Shown here one piece after another: positions 1-9,065 of a stretch of DNA of 64,000 nucleotides (within the stretch, counting starts at the first letter, position 1; the number at the start of each line of letters is the position of its first letter). The position numbers and the translations under genes are program-made. The stretch spans positions 1-64,000 of the forward strand of contig JADKGF010000032.1 in the NCBI GenBank assembly GCA_016717105.1. Direction: 5' to 3'. This DNA comes from Saprospiraceae bacterium. Its GTDB lineage: Bacteria > Bacteroidota > Bacteroidia > Chitinophagales > Saprospiraceae. Below the pieces are notes generated by a model. That model was not told the origin of the DNA and did not search any database. It saw only the letters and a program-made list of their open reading frames with translations.

Positions 1-157
1 CAGCTTCACAAATGATCTTGGAGCAGATTCTTTGGATACAGTTGAGTTGATTATGGAATTTGAAAAAGAATTTGATGTATCTATTCCAGATGACCAGGCT
101 GAAAAAATTCAGACAGTTGGGGATGCAATTGCATTTTTAGAAGCAAGTAAGGCGTAA
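1..157 (+). CDS. acpP: Acyl carrier protein, C-terminal part (cut by window start)
   Basis: The reading frame starting at base 2 gives about 51 residues ending in TAA at 155-157. It contains the DSL phosphopantetheine attachment motif (LGADSLDTVELIM), followed by the acidic helix and the usual DDQAEKIQTVGDA segment, so the 4'-phosphopantetheine serine is present. The N-terminal third lies outside the window. ACP carries growing acyl chains for type II fatty acid synthesis. It is followed by a strong terminator and then fabF, the classic acpP-fabF-rnc order of Bacteroidota. Confidence 0.96.
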   Translation, partial: SFTNDLGADSLDTVELIMEFEKEFDVSIPDDQAEKIQTVGDAIAFLEASKA

Positions 158-181
158 GTTTCATTTAGTACCGAATAAGAG

Positions 182-214
182 TCCACAAAAACTGTCGTTT
201 TTGTGGATTTTTTT
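182..214 (+). terminator. Rho-independent terminator after acpP
   Basis: A perfect 11 bp stem (182-192 with 197-207), a 4-base loop and a run of seven T follow 25 bases after the acpP stop. It separates acpP transcription from fabF, so fabF probably has its own promoter in 215-388. Confidence 0.9.
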
Positions 215-388
215 GATATCTTATTTTAGTTGTTTTTTTTTGTATAAAGTTTTTGCACAAAGGGCCATATTGAGCGCACAAAGTAAGCTTAAACGTATTT
301 TTATAGCCCAGATTCAAAACTTATTATTCTAAAAATCAAATTTTCCATAAAAAAACCAGATTTTTGCATTCACCTATCAGAACCAAAT

Positions 389-1633
389 ATGAGACGAGTT
401 GTAGTAACAGGAATCGGAGCACTTACACCCATTGGAAATAACTTCGGACAATACGTCGAAGGGCTAAAAAATGGTATTAGTGGTGCTGGTCCAATCACCA
501 GATTTGATGCATCTTTATTTAAAGTAAGGTTTGCATGTGAATTAAAACAATTTGATATAGAGCAATTTATGCCTAGAAAGGATGCACGTAGATTGGATCC
601 TTTTGCCCAATATGCTATGGTCGTCGCTGATGAAGCCATGCAGATGTCGGGCCTTGATCCTGAGAAAATAGATTTAGATCGAGCAGGTGTCATTTGGGGT
701 ACAGGTATTGGCGGATTCGAAACCATAGAACACGACATCAGTGAGGCAGCACTCGCTACGGGTGAGCCGAGATATAGTCCGTTTTTGATTCCCAAATTGA
801 TTGGAGACATAGCGCCAGGACACATTTCCATAAAATATGGCTTCAGAGGTATCAATTATGGTACCGTATCTGCTTGTGCATCGTCCACACATTCGATTAT
901 CGCATCATTTGATTATATACGTATGGGTCGAGCCGATATCATGATTACAGGTGGATCCGAAGCAGCCATCACTAGAGCTAGTGTTGGAGGATTTTCGGCG
1001 ATGAAAGCCATGTCCGAGAGAAATGATGCACCTGAAACAGCGAGCAGACCATTTGATAAGGATAGAGACGGATTTGTATTGGGTGAAGGTGGTGGAGCGC
1101 TCATACTAGAAGAATTGGAACATGCCAAGAAACGCGGCGCAACTATCTATGGTGAGATCATCGGAGCAGGTATGACTGCAGATGCATATCACATGACAGC
1201 GCCACATCCTGAAGGATTAGGTGCACGTAATGTAATGACCTTGGCCATCAAAGATGCAGGAATAAATCCTGAAGATGTGCAGTATGTTAATGTACATGGT
1301 ACATCAACACCGCTTGGTGATATCGCTGAAACCAAAGCTATACAAGCAGTTTTCGGACAGTCGGCTTATGACTTAAATATCAGTAGTACCAAATCGATGA
1401 CGGGACATTTGCTTGGTGGTGCTGGTGCGATAGAGGCAATCGCTTGTATTGCTGCGATTAATGATGGGTTCATTCCGCCTACGATCAATCACTACAATGA
1501 TGATCCTGAATTTGACCCAAAACTCAATTTTACTTTTAATAAAGCACAAGAAAGAAAGATAGATATTGCATTGAGCAATACATTTGGATTTGGAGGCCAT
1601 AATGCTTCTGTAATTGTCAAAAGATTTTTGTAA
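389..1633 (+). CDS. fabF: Beta-ketoacyl-ACP synthase II
   Basis: A 414-residue thiolase-fold condensing enzyme that elongates acyl-ACP with malonyl-ACP in fatty acid synthesis. The full Cys-His-His triad is visible: the nucleophile in TVSACASSTHS (about residue 163), the first His in NVHGTSTPLGD (about 303) and the second in KSMTGHLLGGAGA (about 340). The glycine-rich C-terminal NTFGFGGHNAS loop is intact. Length is normal for FabF, and ATG at 389 gives the standard MRRVVVTGIG start. It sits between acpP and rnc as in many Bacteroidota. Confidence 0.97.
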   Translation: MRRVVVTGIGALTPIGNNFGQYVEGLKNGISGAGPITRFDASLFKVRFACELKQFDIEQFMPRKDARRLDPFAQYAMVVADEAMQMSGLDPEKIDLDRAGVIWGTGIGGFETIEHDISEAALATGEPRYSPFLIPKLIGDIAPGHISIKYGFRGINYGTVSACASSTHSIIASFDYIRMGRADIMITGGSEAAITRASVGGFSAMKAMSERNDAPETASRPFDKDRDGFVLGEGGGALILEELEHAKKRGATIYGEIIGAGMTADAYHMTAPHPEGLGARNVMTLAIKDAGINPEDVQYVNVHGTSTPLGDIAETKAIQAVFGQSAYDLNISSTKSMTGHLLGGAGAIEAIACIAAINDGFIPPTINHYNDDPEFDPKLNFTFNKAQERKIDIALSNTFGFGGHNASVIVKRFL

Positions 1634-1689
1634 ATTTAAATTTTTTTCAAGGCATTCAAACATAACATTTTAAATATATTTTTGGTCAG

Positions 1690-2418
1690 GTGGATATAGT
1701 ACGTCGATTTTATAATTTGTACTTTTCGGATGATAAAGAACTTACGATGCGGCTCAGACCGATTTTGGGCTTTACACCTGCAAGGTTAAATCTGTTTAAA
1801 ACGGCTTTTTACCATAAATCTATGACCAATGAGACTCCTGGGAAAGCTACCAACGAACGTCTCGAATACTTGGGTGATGCCATCTTGTCCACGATCGTAG
1901 CCGAATATCTTTTCAAAAAATACCCGAATAAAGATGAAGGTTTTCTCACCAAAATGAGATCAAAAATAGTCAAAAGACAAACGCTCAATGAGATTGCGGA
2001 TAATATGGGCCTTGATGTGATTTTGGCGGAGTACAGCATGGGCAAGATGAGCAATTCTATGCTGGGCAATGCGTTAGAAGCTTTGGTTGGTGCTATTTAT
2101 ATCGAGTTTGGTTACGAAAAGACCAAAACCTACGTGATCAAAAATATTCTGATGAAATACCTGAATATCAACGATCTGGAGACGAGAGATGACAATCATA
2201 AATCTCAATTGCTTGAATGGTGCCAAAAAAATGGTAAAGACATCAATTTTGCCACGTTATCTAAGTTTAAGTTGGACAAAAGAGACTGTTTCAAGGTGGC
2301 GATTGTCATTGATGGTGTAGAGATATCTACTGCCGAAGATTTTAATAAGAAATCTGCCGAACAGACTGCTGCCAATAGAGCAATTGAAAAATTGATGATT
2401 CAAAATACCCTGACCTAA
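1690..2418 (+). CDS. rnc: Ribonuclease III
   Basis: A 242-residue double-strand-specific endoribonuclease that processes rRNA and structured transcripts. The N-terminal RIIID domain has the signature NERLEYLGDAIL (about residues 55-66) with the catalytic Glu/Asp. A second acidic cluster follows in the ALEALVGAIYIEFG segment. The C-terminal dsRNA-binding domain begins near SQLLEWCQKNGK and ends with KSAEQTAANRAIEKL. The start used is GTG at 1690, since no suitable ATG precedes the domain. It lies 56 bases after fabF and probably shares its transcript. Confidence 0.96.
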   Translation: MDIVRRFYNLYFSDDKELTMRLRPILGFTPARLNLFKTAFYHKSMTNETPGKATNERLEYLGDAILSTIVAEYLFKKYPNKDEGFLTKMRSKIVKRQTLNEIADNMGLDVILAEYSMGKMSNSMLGNALEALVGAIYIEFGYEKTKTYVIKNILMKYLNINDLETRDDNHKSQLLEWCQKNGKDINFATLSKFKLDKRDCFKVAIVIDGVEISTAEDFNKKSAEQTAANRAIEKLMIQNTLT

Positions 2419-2431
2419 AAACAAAATAAGT

Positions 2432-3634
2432 ATGGATTCACTGACTCAGATTGTGCTTGGTGCTTCAGTTGGTGAAGCGGCCTTGGGCCGTAAAGTTGGT
2501 AACCGAGCGATGGTCTGGGGCGCTATAGCGGGCACTATTCCTGATCTTGATGTCATCTCTAACGGTTTTATGTCTCCAATAGATGCACTAGCATTTCACC
2601 GTGGACCGACACATTCCGCATTATACCTAACATTGTTCGCCCTAATACTTGGCTGGTCTGTTCATTTTTTGTACACACTGAAGTGGCACAAATGGTTGGG
2701 TATCATAGGCTGGAGTATCTTGATCTTGGCAACATCTGGCGCTATTGCTTTTATGGGCCAAATGAGCTTGAATAAAGGCTTGATCGCTGCGGGTATCCTT
2801 TGTGGTGCTGGATTTTTGGTTTTCAAACGATATTTCAGATCGAGTTATGATAGTCCAACAGCTTCTGTTAAGGATTGGCAAATGATGTTTTTCTTATCAT
2901 TGGTGACGCATCCTATTTTGGATTGTTTTACAACTTATGGAACCCAGATTTTGATTCCATTTTCTGGCATAAGAGTGGCGTTTAATAATATAGCTGTAGC
3001 GGACCCATTATATACTGTGCCTTTTTTGATTTGTCTGTTAGTAGCTATGGGTTTCAATAAGTCCAACAAAAAACGTAGGTTTTGGAATAATGTAGGATTG
3101 ATAATCAGTAGTATATATATGATCTTTACTATATTTAATAAATTTAATATCAATACTATTTTTGAAAAATCACTACAAGCAAATAATATATCTTATTCAC
3201 GGTATATGACGACACCAACTATATTGAATAATATACTTTGGACAGGAATAGCTGAGTCAGATACGGCCTATTTTTATGGAACATACTCGTATTTTGATGC
3301 CGAACCTCTATTCGAAATCAAAAGTATTGGTAAAAATCGAGAGGCTTTTGGCAATGTCTTAGATACGGACTCAACTTTAAAAACACTTCGATGGTTTAGT
3401 GATGATTACTTTCAATTAAAGCAAAAAAGTGGCGATACGCTCGAATATTATGATCTCAGATTTGGTACATTCAAGATGAAAGCATCAGATCCTGACCAAT
3501 TTGTATTCAAGTTCAATCTGTACAAAGATGCAGCCGCGCATTATATCCTAAAAGATCAAGGTGAGCGACCCAGAGATGCAGATTTTGGAGATGTGTTTGC
3601 GGCATTGTGGAATAGGATAATGGGTAGGAAATAA
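2432..3634 (+). CDS. YdjM/YbcI-type inner-membrane metal-dependent hydrolase (DUF457)
   Basis: A 400-residue membrane protein. The N-terminus has the family signature: MDSLTQIVLGA, then GTIPDLDV and HRGPTHS, the putative metal ligands (Asp and His). Four or five hydrophobic segments follow in residues 60-240. A further conserved THPILDCFTTYGTQ motif lies near residue 155. The C-terminal ~160 residues are soluble and less conserved. This family in E. coli is LexA-regulated and has no firmly known substrate. It starts 13 bases after rnc, suggesting co-transcription. The family call is firm; the function is unknown. Confidence 0.88.
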   Translation: MDSLTQIVLGASVGEAALGRKVGNRAMVWGAIAGTIPDLDVISNGFMSPIDALAFHRGPTHSALYLTLFALILGWSVHFLYTLKWHKWLGIIGWSILILATSGAIAFMGQMSLNKGLIAAGILCGAGFLVFKRYFRSSYDSPTASVKDWQMMFFLSLVTHPILDCFTTYGTQILIPFSGIRVAFNNIAVADPLYTVPFLICLLVAMGFNKSNKKRRFWNNVGLIISSIYMIFTIFNKFNINTIFEKSLQANNISYSRYMTTPTILNNILWTGIAESDTAYFYGTYSYFDAEPLFEIKSIGKNREAFGNVLDTDSTLKTLRWFSDDYFQLKQKSGDTLEYYDLRFGTFKMKASDPDQFVFKFNLYKDAAAHYILKDQGERPRDADFGDVFAALWNRIMGRK

Positions 3635-3641
3635 TGAAAAA

Positions 3642-4324
3642 ATGAGCGTAAATTGCCATATATTTATATTATTATTAATTTGTAAATTTATATTAATCAA
3701 TGATGTAAATTCGCAATCCGATACGATATTGCCCCAAGTGTTGCAACTGTCTCAACTTTTTGAAAACGAAGAACCCAAAAAGTACGAACAGAGAATAACT
3801 TGTAAATTACCTACAGAAAATCAAGTAGTTCACTACAAAAATATTTACCTGACTTGGGAAAATCCATGTGGAGATATTTCCAAATTTCAAATGGCAGAAG
3901 ACAGTGATTTCCAAAAGGTATTGATTGATACCATGTTAAATAATAACTCATTGACTATATCGGAGTTGGCAAGGCACCGTGAATATCATTGGCGAGTTTC
4001 GAATGTTTCTGGACAACAAATTGGTACTTTTAGCGAATCATTTTTTAAAACTTCATCCATTCAACTTGATGAGTATTACAATCAGAATTCTGTCGAATTC
4101 ATACCAACTTGGATAGGAAATAACGAAATTTTATACGTTAGCAATCCCGAAAAATAGATTGTAAAATCAAGATATTTGATGAAAAAGAAACGATGATTTC
4201 TCAAAAATGTATCAAGCAGGAAAAATTTGCTTTTCGTACAGAATCATGGCCACGAGGCATGTACAAATTGATCCTTTCTTTTCCTGATGACTCTAGCCAT
4301 ATTAAGTATTTTGTTTTGAAATGA
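3642..4324 (+). pseudogene. Secreted protein with FN3-like domain and T9SS type A sorting domain, one frameshift
   Basis: The frame from 3642 gives a signal peptide (hydrophobic residues 5-22), a FN3-like middle (LTWENPCGD to EYHWRVSNVSG) and stops at 4155-4157 right after an A5 run (4150-4154). One extra A restores a reading frame to TGA at 4322-4324. The added tail, with KIKIFDEKE and the ending WPRGMYKLILSF, is a typical type A sorting domain. The restored stop overlaps the next ATG as ATGA, as the next gene pair also does, which strongly supports the joined model. The product would be exported by the type IX system. The lesion may be a homopolymer sequencing error. Confidence 0.75.
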
Positions 4325-4818
4325 AGGAAGAATACAAAAATTATTTGTTGGATGCGATCCAGTCGAAAAAGGAAAATGAACTTTGGCTGCGTAGTATTCG
4401 CAATATAAAACCTGAGACATTGTACGACACTATCAAGCAAGTGCATAAACAAGTTTTCGAGCAAACCGATTGTATGAGCTGTGCCAATTGTTGTAAAACT
4501 TCGCCACCATTGCTTACCACTGAAGATATCAATAGGATCTCTAAGGCTTTGGGCATGAGTGCAAAACAGTTCTCCAAAGCATATGTGTTACAAGATTATA
4601 ATGGAGAAAAGACATTCAACATCGTGCCTTGTAGATTTCTGCTATCAGATAATAGCTGCCAGATTTACGACATACGACCTGAAGCATGTAGAAGATATCC
4701 GCATACTGACGAACTAGAATATCCTAAGCGTACCCAATTGAATGTAGCAAATACTGTTGTCTGTCCCGCGGCATATAATATTTTGAGAAAACTTAAATCA
4801 AAAATAGCGCTGCCATGA
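4321..4818 (+). CDS. YkgJ-family cysteine cluster protein
   Basis: A 165-residue protein with the CxxCxxCC-type cluster. MSCANCCKTSPPLL lies near residues 52-65, followed by CRFLLSDNSCQIYDIRP and EACRRYPH, giving the eight-cysteine pattern of PF03692. Members are thought to bind Zn or an Fe-S cluster; the cellular role is not established. The start codon overlaps the preceding (restored) stop as ATGA, and its own stop overlaps the next start in the same way, so the three genes look translationally coupled. Confidence 0.88.
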   Translation: MKEEYKNYLLDAIQSKKENELWLRSIRNIKPETLYDTIKQVHKQVFEQTDCMSCANCCKTSPPLLTTEDINRISKALGMSAKQFSKAYVLQDYNGEKTFNIVPCRFLLSDNSCQIYDIRPEACRRYPHTDELEYPKRTQLNVANTVVCPAAYNILRKLKSKIALP

Positions 4819-5399
4819 TTTACGAATTTAATGGATATATCCCAGTCATCGATGAGTCTTCTTTTGTACATCCACAAGCTACTGTCACGGGCAATGTGAT
4901 CATCGGCAAAAATGTATATATCGGGCCGGGAGCGGCACTTCGTGGTGATTGGGGAGAAATTATTATTGAAGACGGATGCAATGTTCAAGAAAATTGTACA
5001 CTCCATATGTTTCCGGGTAGATCGGTCACCTTGTTTGAGTCCGCACACATCGGTCATGGAGCCATCATCCATGGTGCTATGATCGGACGCAACTCGATGA
5101 TAGGTATGAACAGTGTACTGATGGATGATGTGGTCATCGGTGATGAGTGTATCGTAGGCGCATTAGCATTTATCAAAGCGGGAGAAACCTTTCCGTCAAG
5201 GAGTCTCATCGTAGGCAATCCAGCCAAGGTCATCAAACAAGTAAGTGATGAGATGATCGCTTGGAAAACGGCTGGCACAAAGCTGTATCAACAATTGCCC
5301 AATGATTGTAAAAACACCTTAAAGCCCTGTGAGCCACTAAGATCTATCCCAACTGATCGCCCTTCTCAACAGGAAGTATATAAGAGGTTTGGGAAGTGA
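4815..5399 (+). CDS. paaY: Gamma-carbonic-anhydrase-like hexapeptide protein, PaaY type
   Basis: A 194-residue left-handed beta-helix protein of hexapeptide repeats (for example VTGNVIIGKNVYIGPG). The three metal-binding histidines of gamma carbonic anhydrases are recognisable around NCTLHMFPG and AHIGHGAIIHG. The C-terminal helix with AWKTAGTKLYQQL matches the PaaY subgroup rather than CaiE or Cam. PaaY is a thioesterase linked to phenylacetate breakdown, but no other paa gene is in this window, so the physiological role here is open. Its ATG overlaps the previous stop by four bases. Confidence 0.82.
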   Translation: MIYEFNGYIPVIDESSFVHPQATVTGNVIIGKNVYIGPGAALRGDWGEIIIEDGCNVQENCTLHMFPGRSVTLFESAHIGHGAIIHGAMIGRNSMIGMNSVLMDDVVIGDECIVGALAFIKAGETFPSRSLIVGNPAKVIKQVSDEMIAWKTAGTKLYQQLPNDCKNTLKPCEPLRSIPTDRPSQQEVYKRFGK

Positions 5400-5469
5400 T
5401 GGTCATTGATTTAATCTTAAGGTTTTGGGCGGAATGTTTTGATTATCAAGTATATTTCTTTATGAGCAA

Positions 5470-5590
5470 AAAATAGCGCATCATTATTTTGTTGTTGTGA
5501 TGCGCTAATGATTGTCATTCGCTTAATTAACACATTGAAATGAGTTATGTATAGGATCGAAATCCAGAACTTGTGATATATGGCTATAAT
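5470..5590. repeat. Structured dispersed repeat, right-half copy
   Basis: A partial member of the repeat family. It has a hairpin of the form gcgcatca...tgatgcgc (about 5475-5506), then a variable spacer, then the unit GGATCGAAATC..AGAACTTGTGA. It ends two or three bases before the stop codon of the broken minus-strand gene at 5593. Confidence 0.7.
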
Positions 5591-5592
5591 TA

Positions 5593-6064
5593 TTATAAAA
5601 TCACATTATAAGCCAATAAAGAATCCAATTTGTTTGCATTCAATAGTAATACATCATTATATGACAATTCACGATTTTGAATATCATTTATTTTAATTTT
5701 GATTCGTTTAGCATCTAAACATCATTGTATTGTTTAATTTTGAGTTTACTAATAACTTTTGAGTGTTCTTTTATTACTGTAATACACTGACAATGGTTCC
5801 ATTTCATTTAGAGTATATTCACTATAGTAATGGCTTATAAAATGATCTATCTTTAATCTAAAGATGTTCAATTTAAATCTTTTTGCAATGGATTTTAAAT
5901 TATAAAAAAAACAATACCCATTGCTATTACAGGTATGGCAAATTCAAAGAATATTGCAAAGCATAAAAAGCAATAAATAATATACTAAAATATTGTCCAA
6001 AAAAAGAATACCTTACTTTGTCTGGTAAATAAAGTTAAGAAAATTTTATTTTACTAGCCTATCA
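5593..6064 (-). pseudogene. Remnant of a small membrane/orphan gene between repeats
   Basis: On the minus strand, coding-like peptides can be read in alternating frames. First comes a hydrophobic stretch (FAIPVIAMGIVFFII), then KSIAKRFKLNIFRLKIDHF and HYYSEYTLNEMEPLSVYY. The end is DAKRIKIKINDIQNRELSY through NANKLDSLLAYNVIL and stop at 5593-5595. At least two frame changes and several stops lie between these pieces. No family is recognised. It occupies the same position relative to the repeats as the intact genes of the array, so it is read as a decayed cassette. Confidence 0.5.
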
Positions 6065-6080
6065 TTAGAAAATAGTTTTA

Positions 6081-6208
6081 AGCACCACAACTACTATTGT
6101 GATGCGCTATGGATTGTCATGGCTTACCAATTCATTAAAATTACTGAACGTATGGGATCGAAGTCGCAGAACTTGTGACGCTGTGGCGTTACTTCGACCA
6201 TCAATGGG
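6081..6208. repeat. Structured dispersed repeat, right-half copy
   Basis: It contains the gcaccaca...tgatgcgc hairpin (6081-6109) and then the nested stem-loop unit GGGATCGAAGTCGCAGAACT to TTACTTCGACCATCAATGGG (6152-6208). In that unit, GATCGAAGT pairs with ACTTCGACC and an inner GTGACGC pairs with GCGTTAC. The unit ends one base before the stop codon of the minus-strand gene at 6209. Confidence 0.8.
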
Positions 6209-6820
6209 TCATTCTAATAATTTGCCCTTAACAATTTCAACATTATTTAAAAATTCGAAATGTTTATTTTTAATTTTTAGAGTATCTGAGAATGAGTTAG
6301 TAAAAGCTGTAGTGGTAATAGTTACATGAGAAGTATCTATTAGATCAATGTAGGAACTAATATATTCAATAACTTCTTCAGGTGGTTTAATTATAGCACC
6401 ACTACAGAATATTGGTATATCGTTGATGATGTAATTTTTACACATCAACACTTTTAATGTTGCTGGATCTTCAAATATTCGTCTACATCTTATCCTTTCA
6501 TTGAAATAAGAACTTAAATACTCTGCACTTTTTGGATATATTGAATTTGAATAAATATTATGTAAAATCTTTATATTATTATTATTTCTATAATATAATT
6601 CGATCGAATATGAAGAATCTAAATCCAAACTATCAGCAAACATTAGCTCAAAACTTTTATCAATTTTAATTTTAATTGTTTTATCCAATTGTGGATAATA
6701 AAATGTATCTGTTTTAAAATCTTCATTTTTACATGATATCACTGAAGTGAAACAAACAACTAATAGAATAATATATTTAATATCCTGGTGGTCGCAGATT
6801 GTATCTGCGATCCTATACAT
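6209..6820 (-). CDS. Small putative lipoprotein; start codon supplied by a repeat
   Basis: About 203 residues from the first in-frame ATG (6820). Residues 13-30 are hydrophobic and end in a lipobox-like VISC, so the mature protein would start at Cys31 and be anchored in a membrane. The rest is polar, with no recognised domain. The first 12 residues (MYRIADTICDHQ) are translated from the dispersed repeat at 6781-7140. The native start may have been replaced by the repeat, or an ATT/ATA start just inside the gene may be used. The TGA stop touches the next repeat. Function unknown. Confidence 0.6.
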   Translation of the reverse strand: MYRIADTICDHQDIKYIILLVVCFTSVISCKNEDFKTDTFYYPQLDKTIKIKIDKSFELMFADSLDLDSSYSIELYYRNNNNIKILHNIYSNSIYPKSAEYLSSYFNERIRCRRIFEDPATLKVLMCKNYIINDIPIFCSGAIIKPPEEVIEYISSYIDLIDTSHVTITTTAFTNSFSDTLKIKNKHFEFLNNVEIVKGKLLE

Positions 6821-7140
6821 TAATGAAGCTGGACAAGTTTTGCAATTCGTTACATTCAAAAGCTAAAGTTTTACATGGCAATAAAATAAATCATACAAAG
6901 ATAGTATAAACTTATCCATTCATTAGTTATGGTAATGCAAAATAGAGCATCTGAGTTCCTTGGTGTGATGCATTATTGTTTATCATTTCTTGCAATTAGA
7001 AAATTAAAAATGCTTCATGTATCAGATCGAAGTGTATCATTAGTCATTGTTAAATAAAAATAGCGCGCCACGTCGTCTATTGTTGTGGTGCGCTATGGAT
7101 TGTTTTATAACAACTGGAAGTTTACCAATCAATTTTGATT
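6781..7140. repeat. Structured dispersed repeat, long copy (~330 bp)
   Basis: It starts with the short hairpin GGTCGCAGATTGTATCTGCG (6789-6808), followed by TGAAGCTGGACAAGTTTTGC and a shared AT-rich body containing ATAAATCATACAAAGATAGT. After an ATGCTTCATGTATCAGATCG motif it continues into the gcgcgcca...tggtgcgc hairpin (7062-7093). The same order of blocks is seen at 7927, 9230 and 9897. Confidence 0.85.
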
Positions 7141-7161
7141 GTATCAGGATTGATATATTTT

Positions 7162-7803
7162 CTACCCTTTACTGGTTTCCGGTGGTGGTGGAATGTGTGG
7201 TTTTACTTGTTCCAGACATTCTATTTTCAAGATATTAAATGATTTGTCAGTGGTGATTAGTAAAAATGTCCTATCTATGATGTATTCAAAAAATCGATCA
7301 ATTTCAACTAATACCTCATTTGTTTTTACATTCATTTTAATTCTAGGGTTTCTTACTACCAATGTTTTAATAAATGAAGTTTCCGCTTGTTCTAACTCCA
7401 TTTCCTTAAATTGTGAATGGTATTCAATAAATTGCCTTAATTCTTTAAAGTGTGTTGGAAACACTTTATAATTGCTGTTAAGGCTTACTGATAAAGAGTC
7501 CTTACTAAAGTTTATTAGTTGAGATGATTTAATAAAACTATTAATATTAAAACTAACAAAATTAATTGTCGAGTCTGTCCTATAGGAATCAAAAGTATTT
7601 ACAACTAAACCTAAAACTTTAATTTTATACTTATTCTCATATTCAGAAAATTTATAACAATTATTTTCCAAAGAATATAAAATACCATCATTAACGATAT
7701 TATTAAATTGTATAAAGTTAGGAACATCTTCATTTTTCTTACATGAAAATAATAGAAATATAGCTATTCCAAAGAAATAATATTTTGGCCAATATGCTAA
7801 CAT
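7162..7803 (-). CDS. Small putative lipoprotein of the repeat-separated array
   Basis: A 213-residue protein starting at ATG 7803. Hydrophobic residues 8-18 lead to the lipobox LLFSC with Cys near residue 20, followed by a KKNED spacer. Beyond that it is rich in Asn, Ser and Lys, with no recognised domain. The C-terminus is Pro-rich (HIPPPPETSKG). It is flanked by repeat copies on both sides, like its neighbours. The lipoprotein assignment is visible in the sequence; the function is not known. Confidence 0.72.
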   Translation of the reverse strand: MLAYWPKYYFFGIAIFLLFSCKKNEDVPNFIQFNNIVNDGILYSLENNCYKFSEYENKYKIKVLGLVVNTFDSYRTDSTINFVSFNINSFIKSSQLINFSKDSLSVSLNSNYKVFPTHFKELRQFIEYHSQFKEMELEQAETSFIKTLVVRNPRIKMNVKTNEVLVEIDRFFEYIIDRTFLLITTDKSFNILKIECLEQVKPHIPPPPETSKG

Positions 7804-7926
7804 CCTGTTAATTTAGTTTTTTTGAATTCAATGTAATACCAAAAGCTTCATACTTATCTTTAAAATAACCGTAATGTATTGAAACCAGAATTTTCAGGTG
7901 CTTGATGATGTTGCATAGCATCAAAC

Positions 7927-8222
7927 AAATCCTGATGGTCGCAGATTGTATCTGCGATCCCATACATTAAGAATCCTGCTGAAGCTGGACAAGTTTTGCA
8001 ATTCGCCACATTCAAAAGCTTAAGTTTTACATTTCAATAAAATAAATCATACAAAGATAGTATAAACTTATACATTCATCAGTTATGTTTACGTAAAATA
8101 GAGCATCGGATGCGCTATGGATTATCATGGTTGGCTTACTTATATATAAAATTACCCAATGCACAGGATCGAAATCGCAGAACTTGTGATGATGAGGCGT
8201 TAATTTGGCCATCAATGGCTGC
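7927..8222. repeat. Structured dispersed repeat, long copy
   Basis: It starts CCTGATGGTCGCAGATTGTA, has the shared AT-rich body, then a shortened middle joined to the unit GGATCGAAATCGCAGAACTT and ends GGCCATCAATGG. The outer ends are an imperfect inverted repeat (GATGGTCG against GGCCATC). Confidence 0.85.
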
Positions 8223-8254
8223 TAAAATGCAGCATATTGCTGCACTGTAATATG

Positions 8255-8294
8255 ACAAAAGCCACCCAATTTTAATCTGTTGTATGGCTTTTGT
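8255..8294. terminator. Possible bidirectional hairpin terminator
   Basis: A 10 bp stem (ACAAAAGCCA, 8255-8264, with 8285-8294) has T-rich sequence in the distal arm. It lies downstream of the broken minus-strand gene at 8542. The T-tract is short, so efficiency is doubtful. The rest of 8223-8541 shows only a possible 40-codon frame on the minus strand (starting MLYVWSRSNG) that may be a frameshifted tail of the 8542 gene. Confidence 0.35.
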
Positions 8295-8541
8295 TTATTA
8301 AATGCAGTTCAAGTTGAAAATTTGCGCTAGCTTGGGGCAATGCCCTTCAGTTCAGGCAATTTTATTTGAGCACAATTATGCTTAATATGAAATTAATTTA
8401 GAATCTATGTAATATTTAGACTCAGATATAATTTTGATTTGTAACAATCAATGTCCCAAGGCATTTCAACTTCAATCTTGTATATTGTTATTTCTGACCC
8501 ATTGGATCGTGACCAAACGTATAGCATTTTTATTGTCGTTT

Positions 8542-9032
8542 TTAGAATTGCCCTATTGAACTAATTAGAAAATCAGCTTTGTCTGGGTTCTTTAGAAATT
8601 CAAAATTATATTTGAAACTGTCAAGACATTGTAACTTTGTATACTCTAAGTCACAAACTCCTTGTGTATTATTGGAAAAGCTTATCAATGAAAATGAAGT
8701 GTCTATAAACCTACTACTAATATTGTATTGATTGAATATACTTACTGAATCATACCAAATTAAATGTTGATAAACTTTTATCGATTTGTTAGAAGACTTA
8801 TCCCATTTATATCTTAATTTTCTATTATTTTTACTATTTTTGGAATTAGATGTCATATTGTTTCTATATCTACACTTTTTGGTTATTGTATTTAGTCTGC
8901 TGTCCCTTAGTATGTAACCAAACGAACTTCATTTAAATCTATTGCAGATATTCTTTGACCAACTATGTCAGTCTGAGTTATTGCAAATGAAGAAAATATC
9001 AACATAAGTAAAATAACAAACAGATATCTCAT
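8542..9032 (-). pseudogene. Small secreted protein, one frameshift
   Basis: The minus-strand ATG at 9032 opens a signal peptide (MRYLFVILLMLIFSSFA) and reads 41 residues to TAA at 8907-8909. A one-base shift there continues through LRDSRLNTITKK into the 104-residue frame ending at 8542 (last residues ISSIGQF). Joined, it is a secreted protein of about 160 residues. No domain is recognised. The lesion could be sequencing error or decay. Confidence 0.6.
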
Positions 9033-9065
9033 GGACAATCAAATTTAGAGTGTTATTAGGTTTGA

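Noticed and set aside
370..855. Long minus-strand open frame opposite fabF
   Set aside because: Lies entirely inside the well-supported fabF gene and shows no protein family features.
4815..5399. Phenylacetate degradation locus
   Set aside because: The PaaY-like protein stands alone with no paaA-K genes nearby, so no pathway is claimed.
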